This document shows, in pieces, positions 9,251-17,974 of a DNA stretch of 64,000 bases. Both the position numbers and the translations under genes were made by a program. The DNA is taken from the NCBI RefSeq assembly GCF_002002925.1, contig NZ_CP019511.1:1054001-1118000 (forward strand), read 5' to 3'. Positions within the stretch are counted from its first letter, which is position 1, and the number at the start of each line of letters is the position of its first letter. This DNA is from Sphingomonas sp. LM7 (GTDB lineage Bacteria > Pseudomonadota > Alphaproteobacteria > Sphingomonadales > Sphingomonadaceae). The notes beneath the pieces were generated by a model. That model did not search any database and was not told the DNA's origin. It was given only the letters and a program-made list of their open reading frames with translations.

Positions 9251-9340
9251 CCGTTCGTGCTGAGCTTGTCGAAGCGCGGTTCTCCTTTATGAGCGCATGT
9301 CTCGAAAAGAACCGCCCTTCGACAAGCTCAGGGCGAACGG
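9251..9340. repeat. REP-like inverted repeat after purF
   Basis: Two 33-base arms (9251-9283 and 9308-9340) are complementary at 30 of 33 positions around a 24-base loop. Each contains the core CTGAGCTTGTCGAAG or its inverse CTTCGACAAGCTCAG. A further half-copy lies at 58020-58043. Such elements are common intergenic repeats in sphingomonads and other proteobacteria (recalled). As RNA the hairpin could terminate or stabilise the purF transcript. Confidence 0.85.
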
Positions 9341-9350
9341 AAGTGGATAG

Positions 9351-10061
9351 ATGACGGACAAGTCGCTTGAGGGTAAAATCGCGCTCGTCACCGGCGCCAG
9401 CCGCGGCATCGGCGCGGCCACTGCGCGCGCGCTGGGCGCCGCGGGCGCGCATGTAGTGCTGACTGCGCGGACCGCGGGCGGGCTCGAGGAAGTCGAGGAA
9501 GCGATCTACGCGTCGGGCGGCTCCGCGACGATCGCGCCGATGGACCTGACCGAGAATGAGAGCGTCGCGCGCCTCGCGGCGGCGGTTTCCGAGCGCTGGA
9601 ACACGCTCGACCTGCTGGTGCTCAACGCGGCGTCGCTAGGCACGCTGAGCGCCGTGCCTGCAATCGACTTCAAGGAATTCGCCAAGGTGCTGACGCTCAA
9701 CGTCACGGCGCAGGCGGCGATGCTCGCTTCGTTCGATCCGCTGTTGCGGACGGCGACGCAGGCGCGGGTGCTGGGCATCACTTCCAGCGTGGGTCGCACG
9801 CCGCGGGCCTATTGGGGGCCTTATGGCGCATCGAAGGCGGCGTTCGAGAATCTGCTGCTGAGCTATGGCGAGGAAGTGCGGCACGTCAGCGGCATACGCG
9901 TGGGCATCATTGATCCCGGCGCGACGCGGACCAAGATGCGCGCGCGCGCGTTTCCGGGCGAAAATGCCGAAAGCGTGAAGGCGCCGGAGGTGGTAGCCGA
10001 GCGGATCGCCCAACTGGCGATCGACGGATTCGAGACGGGGTATTTCGAGCGAGTGGGATAA
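9351..10061 (+). CDS. SDR family NAD(P)-dependent oxidoreductase
   Basis: 236 residues, classical short-chain dehydrogenase. The cofactor loop TGASRGIG is at residues 14-21, LNAAS replaces the usual NNAG segment, and the catalytic set is Ser145/146 (ITSSVG), Tyr158 and Lys162 (YGASK). The R at position 40 in LTART at the end of the second strand hints at NADP preference. The substrate cannot be told from sequence. The gene stands alone after the purF REP hairpin and before a second inverted repeat. Confidence 0.9.
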   Translation: MTDKSLEGKIALVTGASRGIGAATARALGAAGAHVVLTARTAGGLEEVEEAIYASGGSATIAPMDLTENESVARLAAAVSERWNTLDLLVLNAASLGTLSAVPAIDFKEFAKVLTLNVTAQAAMLASFDPLLRTATQARVLGITSSVGRTPRAYWGPYGASKAAFENLLLSYGEEVRHVSGIRVGIIDPGATRTKMRARAFPGENAESVKAPEVVAERIAQLAIDGFETGYFERVG

Positions 10062-10086
10062 CAGGGCTAGGGTGTCGATCAATCGC

Positions 10087-10192
10087 TCCCCTTCCGCTTG
10101 CGAGAGGGGTCGGGGAAAGGCCTGACCTACGTGAGTCGCGCGAACCTCCCCGTGAGCCCCTCCCCTGAACCCCTCCCGCAAGCGGAAGGGGA
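10087..10192. repeat. Inverted repeat between convergent SDR and serine hydrolase genes
   Basis: Arms at 10087-10110 and 10169-10192 match at 23 of 24 positions (core CCGCTTGCGAGAGGGG and its inverse). A related half-element lies at about 3465-3484. The position between convergent genes fits a bidirectional terminator or a dispersed palindromic repeat. Confidence 0.75.
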
Positions 10193-10202
10193 TTAGCGCA
10201 GG

Positions 10203-11351
10203 TTATCTGGCAGCCGCCACGAACAACTTGTCGAGGAACGCGGTCCGCGCGATGCCGTAGTCGCGGTCGCTGGCCTTGTCCGCAGCGGCCGAGACCACGA
10301 TCACCGTCCTAGTCTTGGGGTCGACACGGATCGTCTGGCCGAAGATGCCCTGCGCGCCGAAGCGGTCCTGCGGATAGGTCCACCATTGATAGCCATATCC
10401 GCGGCCCGGCGCACCGATATCGGCGTGGGACCGAGTCGATTCGGCGAACCAGTTGGCCGGGACGACCCCCTTGCCGCCTTCGAGCGCGAGCTGGCCCATC
10501 CGGGCATAGTCGCGCAGACTCACCGACAGGCAGCAGCCGCTGACTTCGTGGCCCGACGGATCGACCATCCAGAAGGCGTCCTGCTCCATGCCATACGGCC
10601 GCCAGACCTTTTCGCTGAGATAGTCGGCGAGTGGCTTCCTGGTCGCGCGCATCACGAGCACGCCGATCAAATTGGTCTCGCCGGTCTTGTAGACCCATTT
10701 GCTGCCCGGCGCGGTCTCGCGCGATAGCTTCTTCATGTAGTAGACTGTGGGATCCTCGCCCGCTGGGACGGCTTCGAGGAACATGCGCGCGACGTCCGAC
10801 TTCGCGTCGGTATAGTCCTCGTTCCACTTCACGCCCGAAGTCATGGTGAGCAGCTGGGCGATGGTGACGCCGTCATAGCCGCTGCCGGCAAGCTCGGGGA
10901 TGTATCGGGTCACCGGCTCATCGACCGACTTGATGTAGCCGTCCCTGATCGCCGCGCCGACCAGGGTCGATGTGAACGACTTGGCGACCGAGAAGCTGGT
11001 CCAGCGCCCGTCCCGATCATAGCCCCGCGCATAACGTTCGAGGCGGATCTTGCCGTCCTGAAGGACGATCAGGCCCGAGATGTTCTGGCTGGCGATGAAG
11101 GCGTCAAGCTCGGCATCGGAGACAGGCAGCGGCGTGCCCGCGGGCAGCCTGCGGATCTTGCCGCCGGCCTTGACGACATGGCCGGGAAATATCTTTTCCA
11201 TGTGCGGGAAATTGGCGTCGCGCTGGGCCTGGCTCCAGAACAGCACCTCGGCACCGACCTTGCGCAGGCCGCTGGTGTCCTGCGCCGCGACCGGCGTACC
11301 GGCGATCGTTCCCAGCGCCAGCGCACCCGCCAGCATTATCCCCTTGATCAT
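10203..11351 (-). CDS. Serine hydrolase of the beta-lactamase/penicillin-binding class C type
   Basis: 382 residues from the ATG at 11351, whose A is shared with the stop of the upstream gene (TGATG), so translation is coupled. An N-terminal signal peptide ends near GTPVAAQ. The catalytic SxxK motif is SVAK (Ser121, Lys124). A YKTGETN segment sits where the Tyr-containing motif is expected, and GIFGQTI may replace the KTG motif. Family members act as esterases or peptidases far more often than as true beta-lactamases. Coupling to a cyclopropane synthase suggests an envelope or lipid role, but this is inference. Confidence 0.88.
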   Translation of the reverse strand: MIKGIMLAGALALGTIAGTPVAAQDTSGLRKVGAEVLFWSQAQRDANFPHMEKIFPGHVVKAGGKIRRLPAGTPLPVSDAELDAFIASQNISGLIVLQDGKIRLERYARGYDRDGRWTSFSVAKSFTSTLVGAAIRDGYIKSVDEPVTRYIPELAGSGYDGVTIAQLLTMTSGVKWNEDYTDAKSDVARMFLEAVPAGEDPTVYYMKKLSRETAPGSKWVYKTGETNLIGVLVMRATRKPLADYLSEKVWRPYGMEQDAFWMVDPSGHEVSGCCLSVSLRDYARMGQLALEGGKGVVPANWFAESTRSHADIGAPGRGYGYQWWTYPQDRFGAQGIFGQTIRVDPKTRTVIVVSAAADKASDRDYGIARTAFLDKLFVAAAR

Positions 11352-12589
11352 CACCCCTCCTTGACCAGCGTCGCCTGGACGACGTCGATGCCGCCACCGC
11401 GAAAGCCGCCTTCGCAATATTTGAGATAATAGCGCCACAGGGCGACGAAGCGCGCGTCGAACTGCGCCGGCAGCAGCCCCGCCGCGGCCGCCGCGTCGAA
11501 CTTCTCGCGCCAGAGCCGGAGTGTCTCGGCATAATCGAGACCGAAATTGACCTGATCGCGCCATTCAAGACGGTTGGCGGCGGCAAGACGCTGGAACTCG
11601 CTCGTGCGGATCAGCAGTCCGCCGGGGAAGATATAGCGCTGGATGAAGTCGACATTGTTCGCATAGCCTTCGAACAGCGCATCGTCGAAGGTGATGACCT
11701 GTAACGCTGCGCGGCCGCCGGGCTTCAGCGCGCGGGCGATCGCGGCGAGATAAGCAGGCCAGTATCGGCGGCCGACCGCTTCGGCCATTTCGATGCTGAC
11801 CACCGCGTCGTAAGTGCCGGTGACATCGCGATAATCGGTGAGCGCGAAGCGGGCGCCGTCCTGCCCGGCAGTGCGCGCTTCGGCCCAGGCCTTTTGTTCG
11901 GTCGAAAGCGTGATGCCATGGATCTGCCGTCCCTGCCCCAGCGCCAGTTCGGCGAACGAGCCCCAGCCGCAGCCGATCTCGAGGATCGTGTCGCCGGACG
12001 CCGTCGCGGTGCGATCCAGCATCGCCTGGAGCTTGGCGGTCTGGGCATCCTCAAGCGACTGGCCCGGATCGGCGAACAGCGCGCTCGAATATGTCATGCC
12101 GGCGTCGAGCCAGGGGCGGTAGAAGTCGTTGCCGAGATCGTAGTGGAACTCGATGTTGCGCCGCGATCCGCCGCGATGGTTGCGCCGCGCCCAATGCCAG
12201 ACCCGCTTTGCGACGCGCCACGGGCCGGTGGCGCGTGCGGGCCGGGCGAGGCCGGCGCGGTTACGGCTAAACAGCGCGAAGAGCTGGACCGGGTCGGGGC
12301 TGGCCCACTCCCCCGCCTCCCAGCTTTCGTACCAGCCGCTCGATCCTTCCAGCGCCAGCCGGAGCATTGCGCGCCAGCTGCGCAACTCGACGACGGCAAC
12401 GGGGCCGTCGGCGCGTCCGCCGAGCAGCCGCGCGCGGCCGTTGGGCAGGAGCAGTTCGAGACTGCCTTGAGCGATGCCGCGGTCGAACCGGTCGATCTGG
12501 CGATGCAGGATCGGGGCGAGGATGTCGGGAAACCGGCGCGAGCGACGCTCGAGAGGCTCGCTGGCCTGGGTTCGCTGCGGCGCGTTCAT
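11351..12589 (-). CDS. Cyclopropane-fatty-acyl-phospholipid synthase family methyltransferase
   Basis: 412 residues. The SAM-binding motif ILEIGCGWGSFAELAL is followed by HGITLS, and the N-terminal helical lipid-binding part and the FHYDLGNDFYRPWLD segment are characteristic of CFA synthases, which methylenate unsaturated acyl chains in membrane phospholipids. FIQRYIFPGG near the C-terminus is another family hallmark. I chose the ATG at 12589; a frame extension to 12607 adds six residues. It is coupled (TGATG) to the serine hydrolase. Confidence 0.92.
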   Translation of the reverse strand: MNAPQRTQASEPLERRSRRFPDILAPILHRQIDRFDRGIAQGSLELLLPNGRARLLGGRADGPVAVVELRSWRAMLRLALEGSSGWYESWEAGEWASPDPVQLFALFSRNRAGLARPARATGPWRVAKRVWHWARRNHRGGSRRNIEFHYDLGNDFYRPWLDAGMTYSSALFADPGQSLEDAQTAKLQAMLDRTATASGDTILEIGCGWGSFAELALGQGRQIHGITLSTEQKAWAEARTAGQDGARFALTDYRDVTGTYDAVVSIEMAEAVGRRYWPAYLAAIARALKPGGRAALQVITFDDALFEGYANNVDFIQRYIFPGGLLIRTSEFQRLAAANRLEWRDQVNFGLDYAETLRLWREKFDAAAAAGLLPAQFDARFVALWRYYLKYCEGGFRGGGIDVVQATLVKEG

Positions 12590-12655
12590 TGTGCGACCTA
12601 AATGCACGTCCCGCCGGCGGGCAAGCGCTTATCGCGCGCCGGCGGGTTTAGCCGA

Positions 12656-13690
12656 TCACAGCGAGTGCGGCTGCTTGTCGACCATCCAGGTCTGGCCCTT
12701 GGCGACGAGCTTCTGCAGGTCGGGCTTCTTGCCCTCGGCCGCGGCCTGGTTCTGCGCGATTACGGCGCTCTCGAAGGTGGGCGCCGGATCGTCGTAGAGC
12801 ACGCCCAGCGCCATCGGGAACGGCCCGAACGGCATCTCGACCAGCATGTGCGCGACGGCGCGGTTGACGACATTGTGGACGATCACGCCCGCGGCTTCCC
12901 AATCACCTTCGGCGACATCGACAACCTTGAGCGTCAGCGCCTCGCGGTCGAGCGCGATCCCCTTGGCACCGCCGGCGAAGAGCATCGGCTTGCCGTGTTC
13001 CACCCAGAGCTGGTTGAGCGCGGCATTGGGCTTGGCAGTGAAGGATTCGAAGACGTCGTCATTGTAGACGATGCAGTTCTGGAAGATCTCAACGAAGGCA
13101 GCGCCCTGATGCGCGTGCGCAGCCTTGAGAACCGATGGCAGGTTCTTGTGCACGTCGATCCCGCGGGCGACGAAGCGGGCGCCGCTGCCGAGCGCGAAGG
13201 CGCAGGGCTTGGCCGGGTGATCGACCGAGCCGAACGGCGTGGAAGGCGAGCGCGTCCCCTCGCGGCTGGTCGGCGAATATTGGCCTTTGGTGAGGCCGTA
13301 GATCTCGTTGTTGAACAACAGGAACTGGCAGTTCAGATTTCGTCTGAGGAGATGCATCGTGTGGTTGCCGCCGATCGACAGCGCATCGCCGTCGCCGGTG
13401 ATGATCCACACGTCGAGATCGGGATTGGCGAGCTTGACCCCCGTCGCCACCGCCGGCGCGCGGCCGTGGATGGTGTGGAAGCCATAGGTCTCCATGTAAT
13501 AGGGGAAGCGCGACGAGCAGCCGATGCCGCTGACGAATACGGTGTTTTCGGGCGTCGCGCCGATCTCGGGCATCGTCCGCTGCACCGCCTTGAGGATCGC
13601 ATAATCGCCGCAGCCCGGGCACCAGCGGACCTCCTGATCGGTCTCCCAGTCCTTGGGCGTGCTTGGGCGGATCGGAGTGATCTCGTTCAT
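12656..13690 (-). CDS. korB: 2-oxoacid:ferredoxin oxidoreductase beta subunit
   Basis: 344 residues. The beta subunit holds thiamine diphosphate and part of the iron-sulfur centre; with the alpha subunit it decarboxylates a 2-oxoacid (probably 2-oxoglutarate) to acyl-CoA using ferredoxin. WCPGCGDY gives Cys24 and Cys27 for the cluster, and the GDGDALSIGGNH and NNEIYGLTKGQYSPT segments bind TPP-Mg. It follows the alpha gene after 42 bp that contain a stem-loop. Substrate choice between 2-oxoglutarate and other 2-oxoacids is inferred from family resemblance. Confidence 0.92.
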   Translation of the reverse strand: MNEITPIRPSTPKDWETDQEVRWCPGCGDYAILKAVQRTMPEIGATPENTVFVSGIGCSSRFPYYMETYGFHTIHGRAPAVATGVKLANPDLDVWIITGDGDALSIGGNHTMHLLRRNLNCQFLLFNNEIYGLTKGQYSPTSREGTRSPSTPFGSVDHPAKPCAFALGSGARFVARGIDVHKNLPSVLKAAHAHQGAAFVEIFQNCIVYNDDVFESFTAKPNAALNQLWVEHGKPMLFAGGAKGIALDREALTLKVVDVAEGDWEAAGVIVHNVVNRAVAHMLVEMPFGPFPMALGVLYDDPAPTFESAVIAQNQAAAEGKKPDLQKLVAKGQTWMVDKQPHSL

Positions 13691-13706
13691 GGCTTCGTAC
13701 CTTCTA

Positions 13707-13732
13707 CTCCTCTCCCCTTGTGGGAGAGGGAG
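13707..13732 (-). repeat. Stem-loop between korA and korB
   Basis: CTCCTCTCCC and GGGAGAGGGAG can pair with one bulge around a short CTTGT loop. It fills most of the 42-bp gap between the alpha and beta genes and could adjust their expression ratio or protect the mRNA. Confidence 0.5.
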
Positions 13733-15682
13733 CTATGGATTTACCGCCTCCGGGCTCGGAAGCTGCGTATTGTCGGCGGCCAGTTCCTCAGGCTTATCGC
13801 TGATGAGGTGGCGCCCGATCGCGGCTTCGATCTCGGCGATGGTGAAGGGCTGGCCCGAGACCTTGTTGAGCGGCACCGCGTTGACGAGATACTGGTCACG
13901 CAACACGGTCTTGAGCTGGCCAGTGTTCATTTCGGGGACGAGGATATGCTCGTAACTCGCCAAAAGATCGCCCAGGTTCTTCGGCAGCGGCCAGATGTGA
14001 CGGATATGGACATGGGATACGTCCCGCCCCTTCGCGCGGGCGCGGCGGACGGCGCTGGCGATCGGGCCATAGGTTGACCCCCAGCCAACCACGACGAGCT
14101 TGCCTCCTTGCTGGCCCTGCTCGACTGTCTGGTCGGGGATATCGATGCCGAGCACCTTGTCGCGGCGGATATCGGTCATCGCCTGGTGGTTGGCGGGCGA
14201 ATAATCGAGATTGCCGGTGCCGACCGCCTTCTCGATCCCGCCGATGCGGTGCAGCAGTCCCGGCGTCCCCGGCTTGACCCAGGGGCGCTTGAGCCTGGCG
14301 TCGCGGCCATAAGGGAGGAATTTCTCGCCCTCGGCCGGCTGCTCGGTATGGAAGGTCACCGGGAACGGCTGGTACGTGCGCATATCGGGCACCTTCCAAG
14401 GCTCGGCGGCATTGGCGATATAGCCGTCGGTGAGGATCATCACCGGCGTCATGTACTGTGTGGCGATCCGCACCGCCTCGATCGCGACGTCGAAGCAGTC
14501 CGCGGCCGAGCGCGAGGCGAGTACCGGCATCGGTGCGTCGCCGTTGCGGCCATAGACCGCCTGGTAGAGGTCCGACTGTTCGGTCTTGGTCGGAAGGCCC
14601 GTCGAGGGTCCACCACGCTGCGAATTAATGATTACCAGCGGCAGCTCGGTCATGATCGCGAGGCCCATCGCCTCGCCCTTCAAGGCGATGCCGGGTCCCG
14701 AGGACGAGGTCACGCCCAGCGAGCCGGCATAGGATGCGCCGAGCGCCGAAGCGATCGCAGCGATCTCGTCCTCGGCCTGGAAGGTGGTGACGCCATATTC
14801 CTTGTAGCGCGCCAGGCTGTGGAGGATCGCCGAGGCCGGGGTGATCGGATACCCGCCGAAGAACATCGGCAGCCCGGCGAGCTGGGCGCCGACGACGAGG
14901 CCCATCGAGATCGAATCCGCCCCAGTGACGGTGCGGTAGAGCCCCGGCTCGGCGGGCGCGGCCGAGACCTGGCGCTGGGAGATCCCCATCGCACCCAGTT
15001 CGGCGGTTTCGCCATAGGCATGGCCGGCGTTCAAGGCGGCAATATTGGCCTCGGCGAGATTGGGCGCCTTGGCGAACTTGACGCGCAGCCATTCGATCAA
15101 CGGTTCGCGCTCGCGATCGAACATCCACAGTGCCAGCCCCAGCGTCCACATGTTCTTGCAGCGCAGGGCTTCCTTGTTGCCCAACCCGAACGGCTTCACT
15201 GCCTCCACGGTGAGCGCCGAGATGTCGAGCTTGAGCAGCTGCCACTTGTCGAGGCTGCCGTCGTCGAGCGGGTTGGCAGCGTATTTCGCCTTGTCGAGGT
15301 TGCGCTGTCCGAACTCGCCCGCGTCGGCGATGATCAGCCCGCCGGGCTTGAGTGCCTCTACATTGGTCTTGAGCGCGGCCGGGTTCATTGCGACGAGCAC
15401 GTCGGGCTGGTCGCCCGCCGTATCGATCCGGGCCGAGCCGAAATTGATCTGGAAGGCCGAGACGCCGAACAAGGTGCCCTGCGGCGCGCGGATCTCCGCG
15501 GGGAAATCGGGGAAGGTAGCGAGATCATTGCCGGCCAGTGCCGTCGATAGGGTGAACTGCCCACCGGTCAGCTGCATGCCGTCGCCGGAATCGCCGGCAA
15601 AACGGACGACGATCGCCTCCGCCGGCGGGTTGGCCGATGCTTCCTCGGGAGTAAGCTGATGCGCGGCAGTTGCCATGGCCAT
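13733..15682 (-). CDS. korA: 2-oxoacid:ferredoxin oxidoreductase alpha subunit (gamma-alpha fusion)
   Basis: 649 residues. The N-terminal third is the gamma-type domain (VRFAGDSGDGMQLTGGQF), fused to the alpha pyrimidine-binding domain (GNGDAP and ITPASAILHSLARYK segments; SSSGPGIALKGEAMG) and a C-terminal transketolase-like domain. This fused arrangement is the usual form of aerobic-type KorA. It is the first gene of a korA-korB pair. The ATG at 15682 is followed two codons later by another ATG (15676), and either may be used. Confidence 0.92.
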   Translation of the reverse strand: MAMATAAHQLTPEEASANPPAEAIVVRFAGDSGDGMQLTGGQFTLSTALAGNDLATFPDFPAEIRAPQGTLFGVSAFQINFGSARIDTAGDQPDVLVAMNPAALKTNVEALKPGGLIIADAGEFGQRNLDKAKYAANPLDDGSLDKWQLLKLDISALTVEAVKPFGLGNKEALRCKNMWTLGLALWMFDREREPLIEWLRVKFAKAPNLAEANIAALNAGHAYGETAELGAMGISQRQVSAAPAEPGLYRTVTGADSISMGLVVGAQLAGLPMFFGGYPITPASAILHSLARYKEYGVTTFQAEDEIAAIASALGASYAGSLGVTSSSGPGIALKGEAMGLAIMTELPLVIINSQRGGPSTGLPTKTEQSDLYQAVYGRNGDAPMPVLASRSAADCFDVAIEAVRIATQYMTPVMILTDGYIANAAEPWKVPDMRTYQPFPVTFHTEQPAEGEKFLPYGRDARLKRPWVKPGTPGLLHRIGGIEKAVGTGNLDYSPANHQAMTDIRRDKVLGIDIPDQTVEQGQQGGKLVVVGWGSTYGPIASAVRRARAKGRDVSHVHIRHIWPLPKNLGDLLASYEHILVPEMNTGQLKTVLRDQYLVNAVPLNKVSGQPFTIAEIEAAIGRHLISDKPEELAADNTQLPSPEAVNP

Positions 15683-15757
15683 CCTATTCCTGCGGTTTGT
15701 CTATCGTTGTGAGAGGTCTACGCCTCCCTTGCGATACGCCCAAGGTAGAATATTCCG

Positions 15758-16666
15758 TCAGGCCTGCAACGACTGCTTTGCCGCCTCTGTGCCGAGCGTG
15801 CAAATCGACGTCACATGCCGGCGCGATACTTCGAGTGCGTCGAGGCCGTAGCCGCCGCCGAGCGCGCTGGCGAAGGGGATGCCGCGGTCGGCGAAGCTGC
15901 GCGCGATCCAGCGGTCGCGGTCGATCAGGCCCTGGTAGCTGAGCGCGAGCCGACCAAGTCGGTCGCCTTCCAGCGGATCGACGCCGGCCTGATAGAGAAC
16001 AAGATCGGGCGCGAAATCGTCGAGCAGCGGCACCAGCGTCGCAGCGAGCGTGGCGAGATACGCGTCGTCGCCGGTGCCGTCGGCGAGCGGCACGTCGAGC
16101 GTCGAGCGCGCCTTGCGGACCGGGAAGTTCTTCTCAGCATGGATCGAATAGGTGGCGATGTCCGGCCGCCCCGCGGTGAGCGCGGCGGTCCCGTCGCCCT
16201 GATGGACGTCGCAATCGACGATCAGCACGCGACGTCCTTCCTCGGCCAGCCGGACGGCGGCGAGTGCGAGATCGTTGAACACGCAGAACCCCGCGCCGGT
16301 GTCGGCCAGCGCGTGGTGGCTGCCCCCTGCGGTGTTGGCGGCAAAGCCGTGCGCCATTGCGAGCTGCGCAGCCAGATAGGTCCCCCCGGGGACGCATTGC
16401 GCACGCAGCGCCACTTCGGGCGTCACCGGAAAGCCGATGCGGCGTTCCTTGTGCGGCGGGACGCGGGCTTCGAGCACTTCGGCGACATATTCGGGATCGT
16501 GCACCGCCTCCAGCCAGTCGCGCGGCATCGGCTCGGGCGTGTGCCAGACGAAGCCCTCCCCTTCCGCGCGCAACAGATCGCGGACCAATCCGTTCTTGTT
16601 CCATTGATACTGGCTGCGCGCCGGCGCCGGGGCTACATAGGCCGGGTGATGGACGAGGTGGATCAT
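15758..16666 (-). CDS. Histone-deacetylase-family protein (AcuC/HDAC-like amidohydrolase)
   Basis: 302 residues. Zinc-dependent deacetylase fold with the catalytic His pair (GGSHHA, residues 117-118), GFCVFND, the metal ligands in IVDCDVHQGDG (Asp151, Asp153, His155), YQAGVDPLEGDRLG and SALGGGYG. Bacterial members deacetylate small acetyl-amines, polyamines or acetyl-lysine proteins; the substrate here is not evident. It lies alone between korA and the DUF1624 gene, 35 bp after the latter, so co-transcription is possible. Confidence 0.92.
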   Translation of the reverse strand: MIHLVHHPAYVAPAPARSQYQWNKNGLVRDLLRAEGEGFVWHTPEPMPRDWLEAVHDPEYVAEVLEARVPPHKERRIGFPVTPEVALRAQCVPGGTYLAAQLAMAHGFAANTAGGSHHALADTGAGFCVFNDLALAAVRLAEEGRRVLIVDCDVHQGDGTAALTAGRPDIATYSIHAEKNFPVRKARSTLDVPLADGTGDDAYLATLAATLVPLLDDFAPDLVLYQAGVDPLEGDRLGRLALSYQGLIDRDRWIARSFADRGIPFASALGGGYGLDALEVSRRHVTSICTLGTEAAKQSLQA

Positions 16667-16701
16667 TCGCCGCCCAGCCTAAGGTCCGCGGCTACCGCGC
16701 G

Positions 16702-17901
16702 CTAGAGATAGCGCATCCACCATGCGCCGCTTGCGCGCTTGGCCTGTCCGAAGCGGCGGCAGGCGAACCAGCATGGTATCGCGACCAGCATCGCCACCAG
16801 CCATAGCGAAGCGACATCGGGCAGGCTCACCAGCCCTTCCGCATCGAGCGACAGCCCGACCAGGCGGTTTAGGATATGGAGGAGATAGAGGTGGAGGATG
16901 TAAAAGAACAACGGCGCCGATCCGAACACAGCCAGCATCGCCACCGGCCGCGCCGGCAGCTTCTCCAGCGCCGCGAGCAGCCAGGCGCCGAGCCCCAGCG
17001 TCACGAGCAGGAAAGCGGCCGAGGGCGGATATTTGGTGAGGTTGAGGAAGCTCATCGCGGTCTGCAATGCAGTTTCGCCCGATGACCACGGCACCGGCTC
17101 GCCATAGCCGTTGAACGCGCGCAGCGCCGCGAAGCCGGCGAGCGCTACGCCTCCGGCGCCCCATAACGCCCTCTGGCGCCATGCCGGATCCACGCCGCGC
17201 GCAAACCACGGGCCGATCGTATAGCCGACCGCGATCACGCCGATCCACGGCAGCACCGGATAGGAGGTCCGCGCCTGCCCGCCCCAGGGCAGATCGATGA
17301 ATCCGCGATCGTGGAGCACCGCCCACAGCGCGTGTCCTAGAGTGCCGGGAGCGACATGGATCGAGTCGAGCAGATTGTGCCCCAGGACGATCGCCAGGCC
17401 GATTGCGAGCAGCGCGGCGCGCGGCAGGTGCACGAGCGCCGCCAGCGCGAGCATCGACAGGCCGATCGCCCAGATCACCTGGAGGAACACCGTCGCGGGC
17501 GTGAAATCGAAGGTCCAGGCGAAGTTCACCACCGTCCATTCGAGCGCGATCAGGAACAATCCGCGCTTGGCGAGAAACGCCGCTGCTGCAGGCGCCCCAC
17601 CGCGCGGCGCTGCGTAGAGCCATGCCGCCACCCCGGTAAGCGCGACGAACACCGGCGCGCAGAGATGCGCGGCCAGCCGCGTGAAGAACAGGTCAGGGCT
17701 GGTCGCCGCCAGGTTCATCGGGTCGGCGACCTGCGCATGGAGATAGAAGAACTCGCGAGTGTGATCGACGAGCATCAGCAGGATGACCAGCCCGCGCAAC
17801 GCATCGATCGAGCGAATGCGTGCGGGGCGCGGCGGGTTTGCTACCAAGGGTGCCGCCTCGCGCGAATGACCGCCCGGCGTTTGGTTCGAGATATACAGCA
17901 T
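16702..17901 (-). CDS. DUF1624/heparan-acetyltransferase-like multi-pass membrane protein
   Basis: 399 residues with many hydrophobic segments (about ten). The start of the domain, RIRSIDALRGLVILLMLVDH then TREFFYL, is the hallmark of the DUF1624/HGSNAT-like acyltransferase family, where the RxxxxDxLRG segment and the following His are conserved. These inner-membrane proteins are thought to move acetyl groups across the membrane onto sugars. The ATG at 17901 has an AAGGAAG ribosome-binding site. The substrate is unknown. Confidence 0.88.
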   Translation of the reverse strand: MLYISNQTPGGHSREAAPLVANPPRPARIRSIDALRGLVILLMLVDHTREFFYLHAQVADPMNLAATSPDLFFTRLAAHLCAPVFVALTGVAAWLYAAPRGGAPAAAAFLAKRGLFLIALEWTVVNFAWTFDFTPATVFLQVIWAIGLSMLALAALVHLPRAALLAIGLAIVLGHNLLDSIHVAPGTLGHALWAVLHDRGFIDLPWGGQARTSYPVLPWIGVIAVGYTIGPWFARGVDPAWRQRALWGAGGVALAGFAALRAFNGYGEPVPWSSGETALQTAMSFLNLTKYPPSAAFLLVTLGLGAWLLAALEKLPARPVAMLAVFGSAPLFFYILHLYLLHILNRLVGLSLDAEGLVSLPDVASLWLVAMLVAIPCWFACRRFGQAKRASGAWWMRYL

Positions 17902-17974
17902 CAGCTTCCTTTGGCCGAACGCAATGTTACATCATTACATCAAAGGCAAGCTCGGTAAGCAGCGGAATCGGCGA

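Noticed and set aside
10203..11351. Antibiotic resistance beta-lactamase
   Set aside because: Only SxxK is clear, the other motifs deviate, and it is coupled to a lipid methyltransferase; a serine hydrolase or esterase is likelier.
12602..14077. 491-residue plus-strand open frame
   Set aside because: Antisense to korB and korA, whose catalytic motifs are intact.
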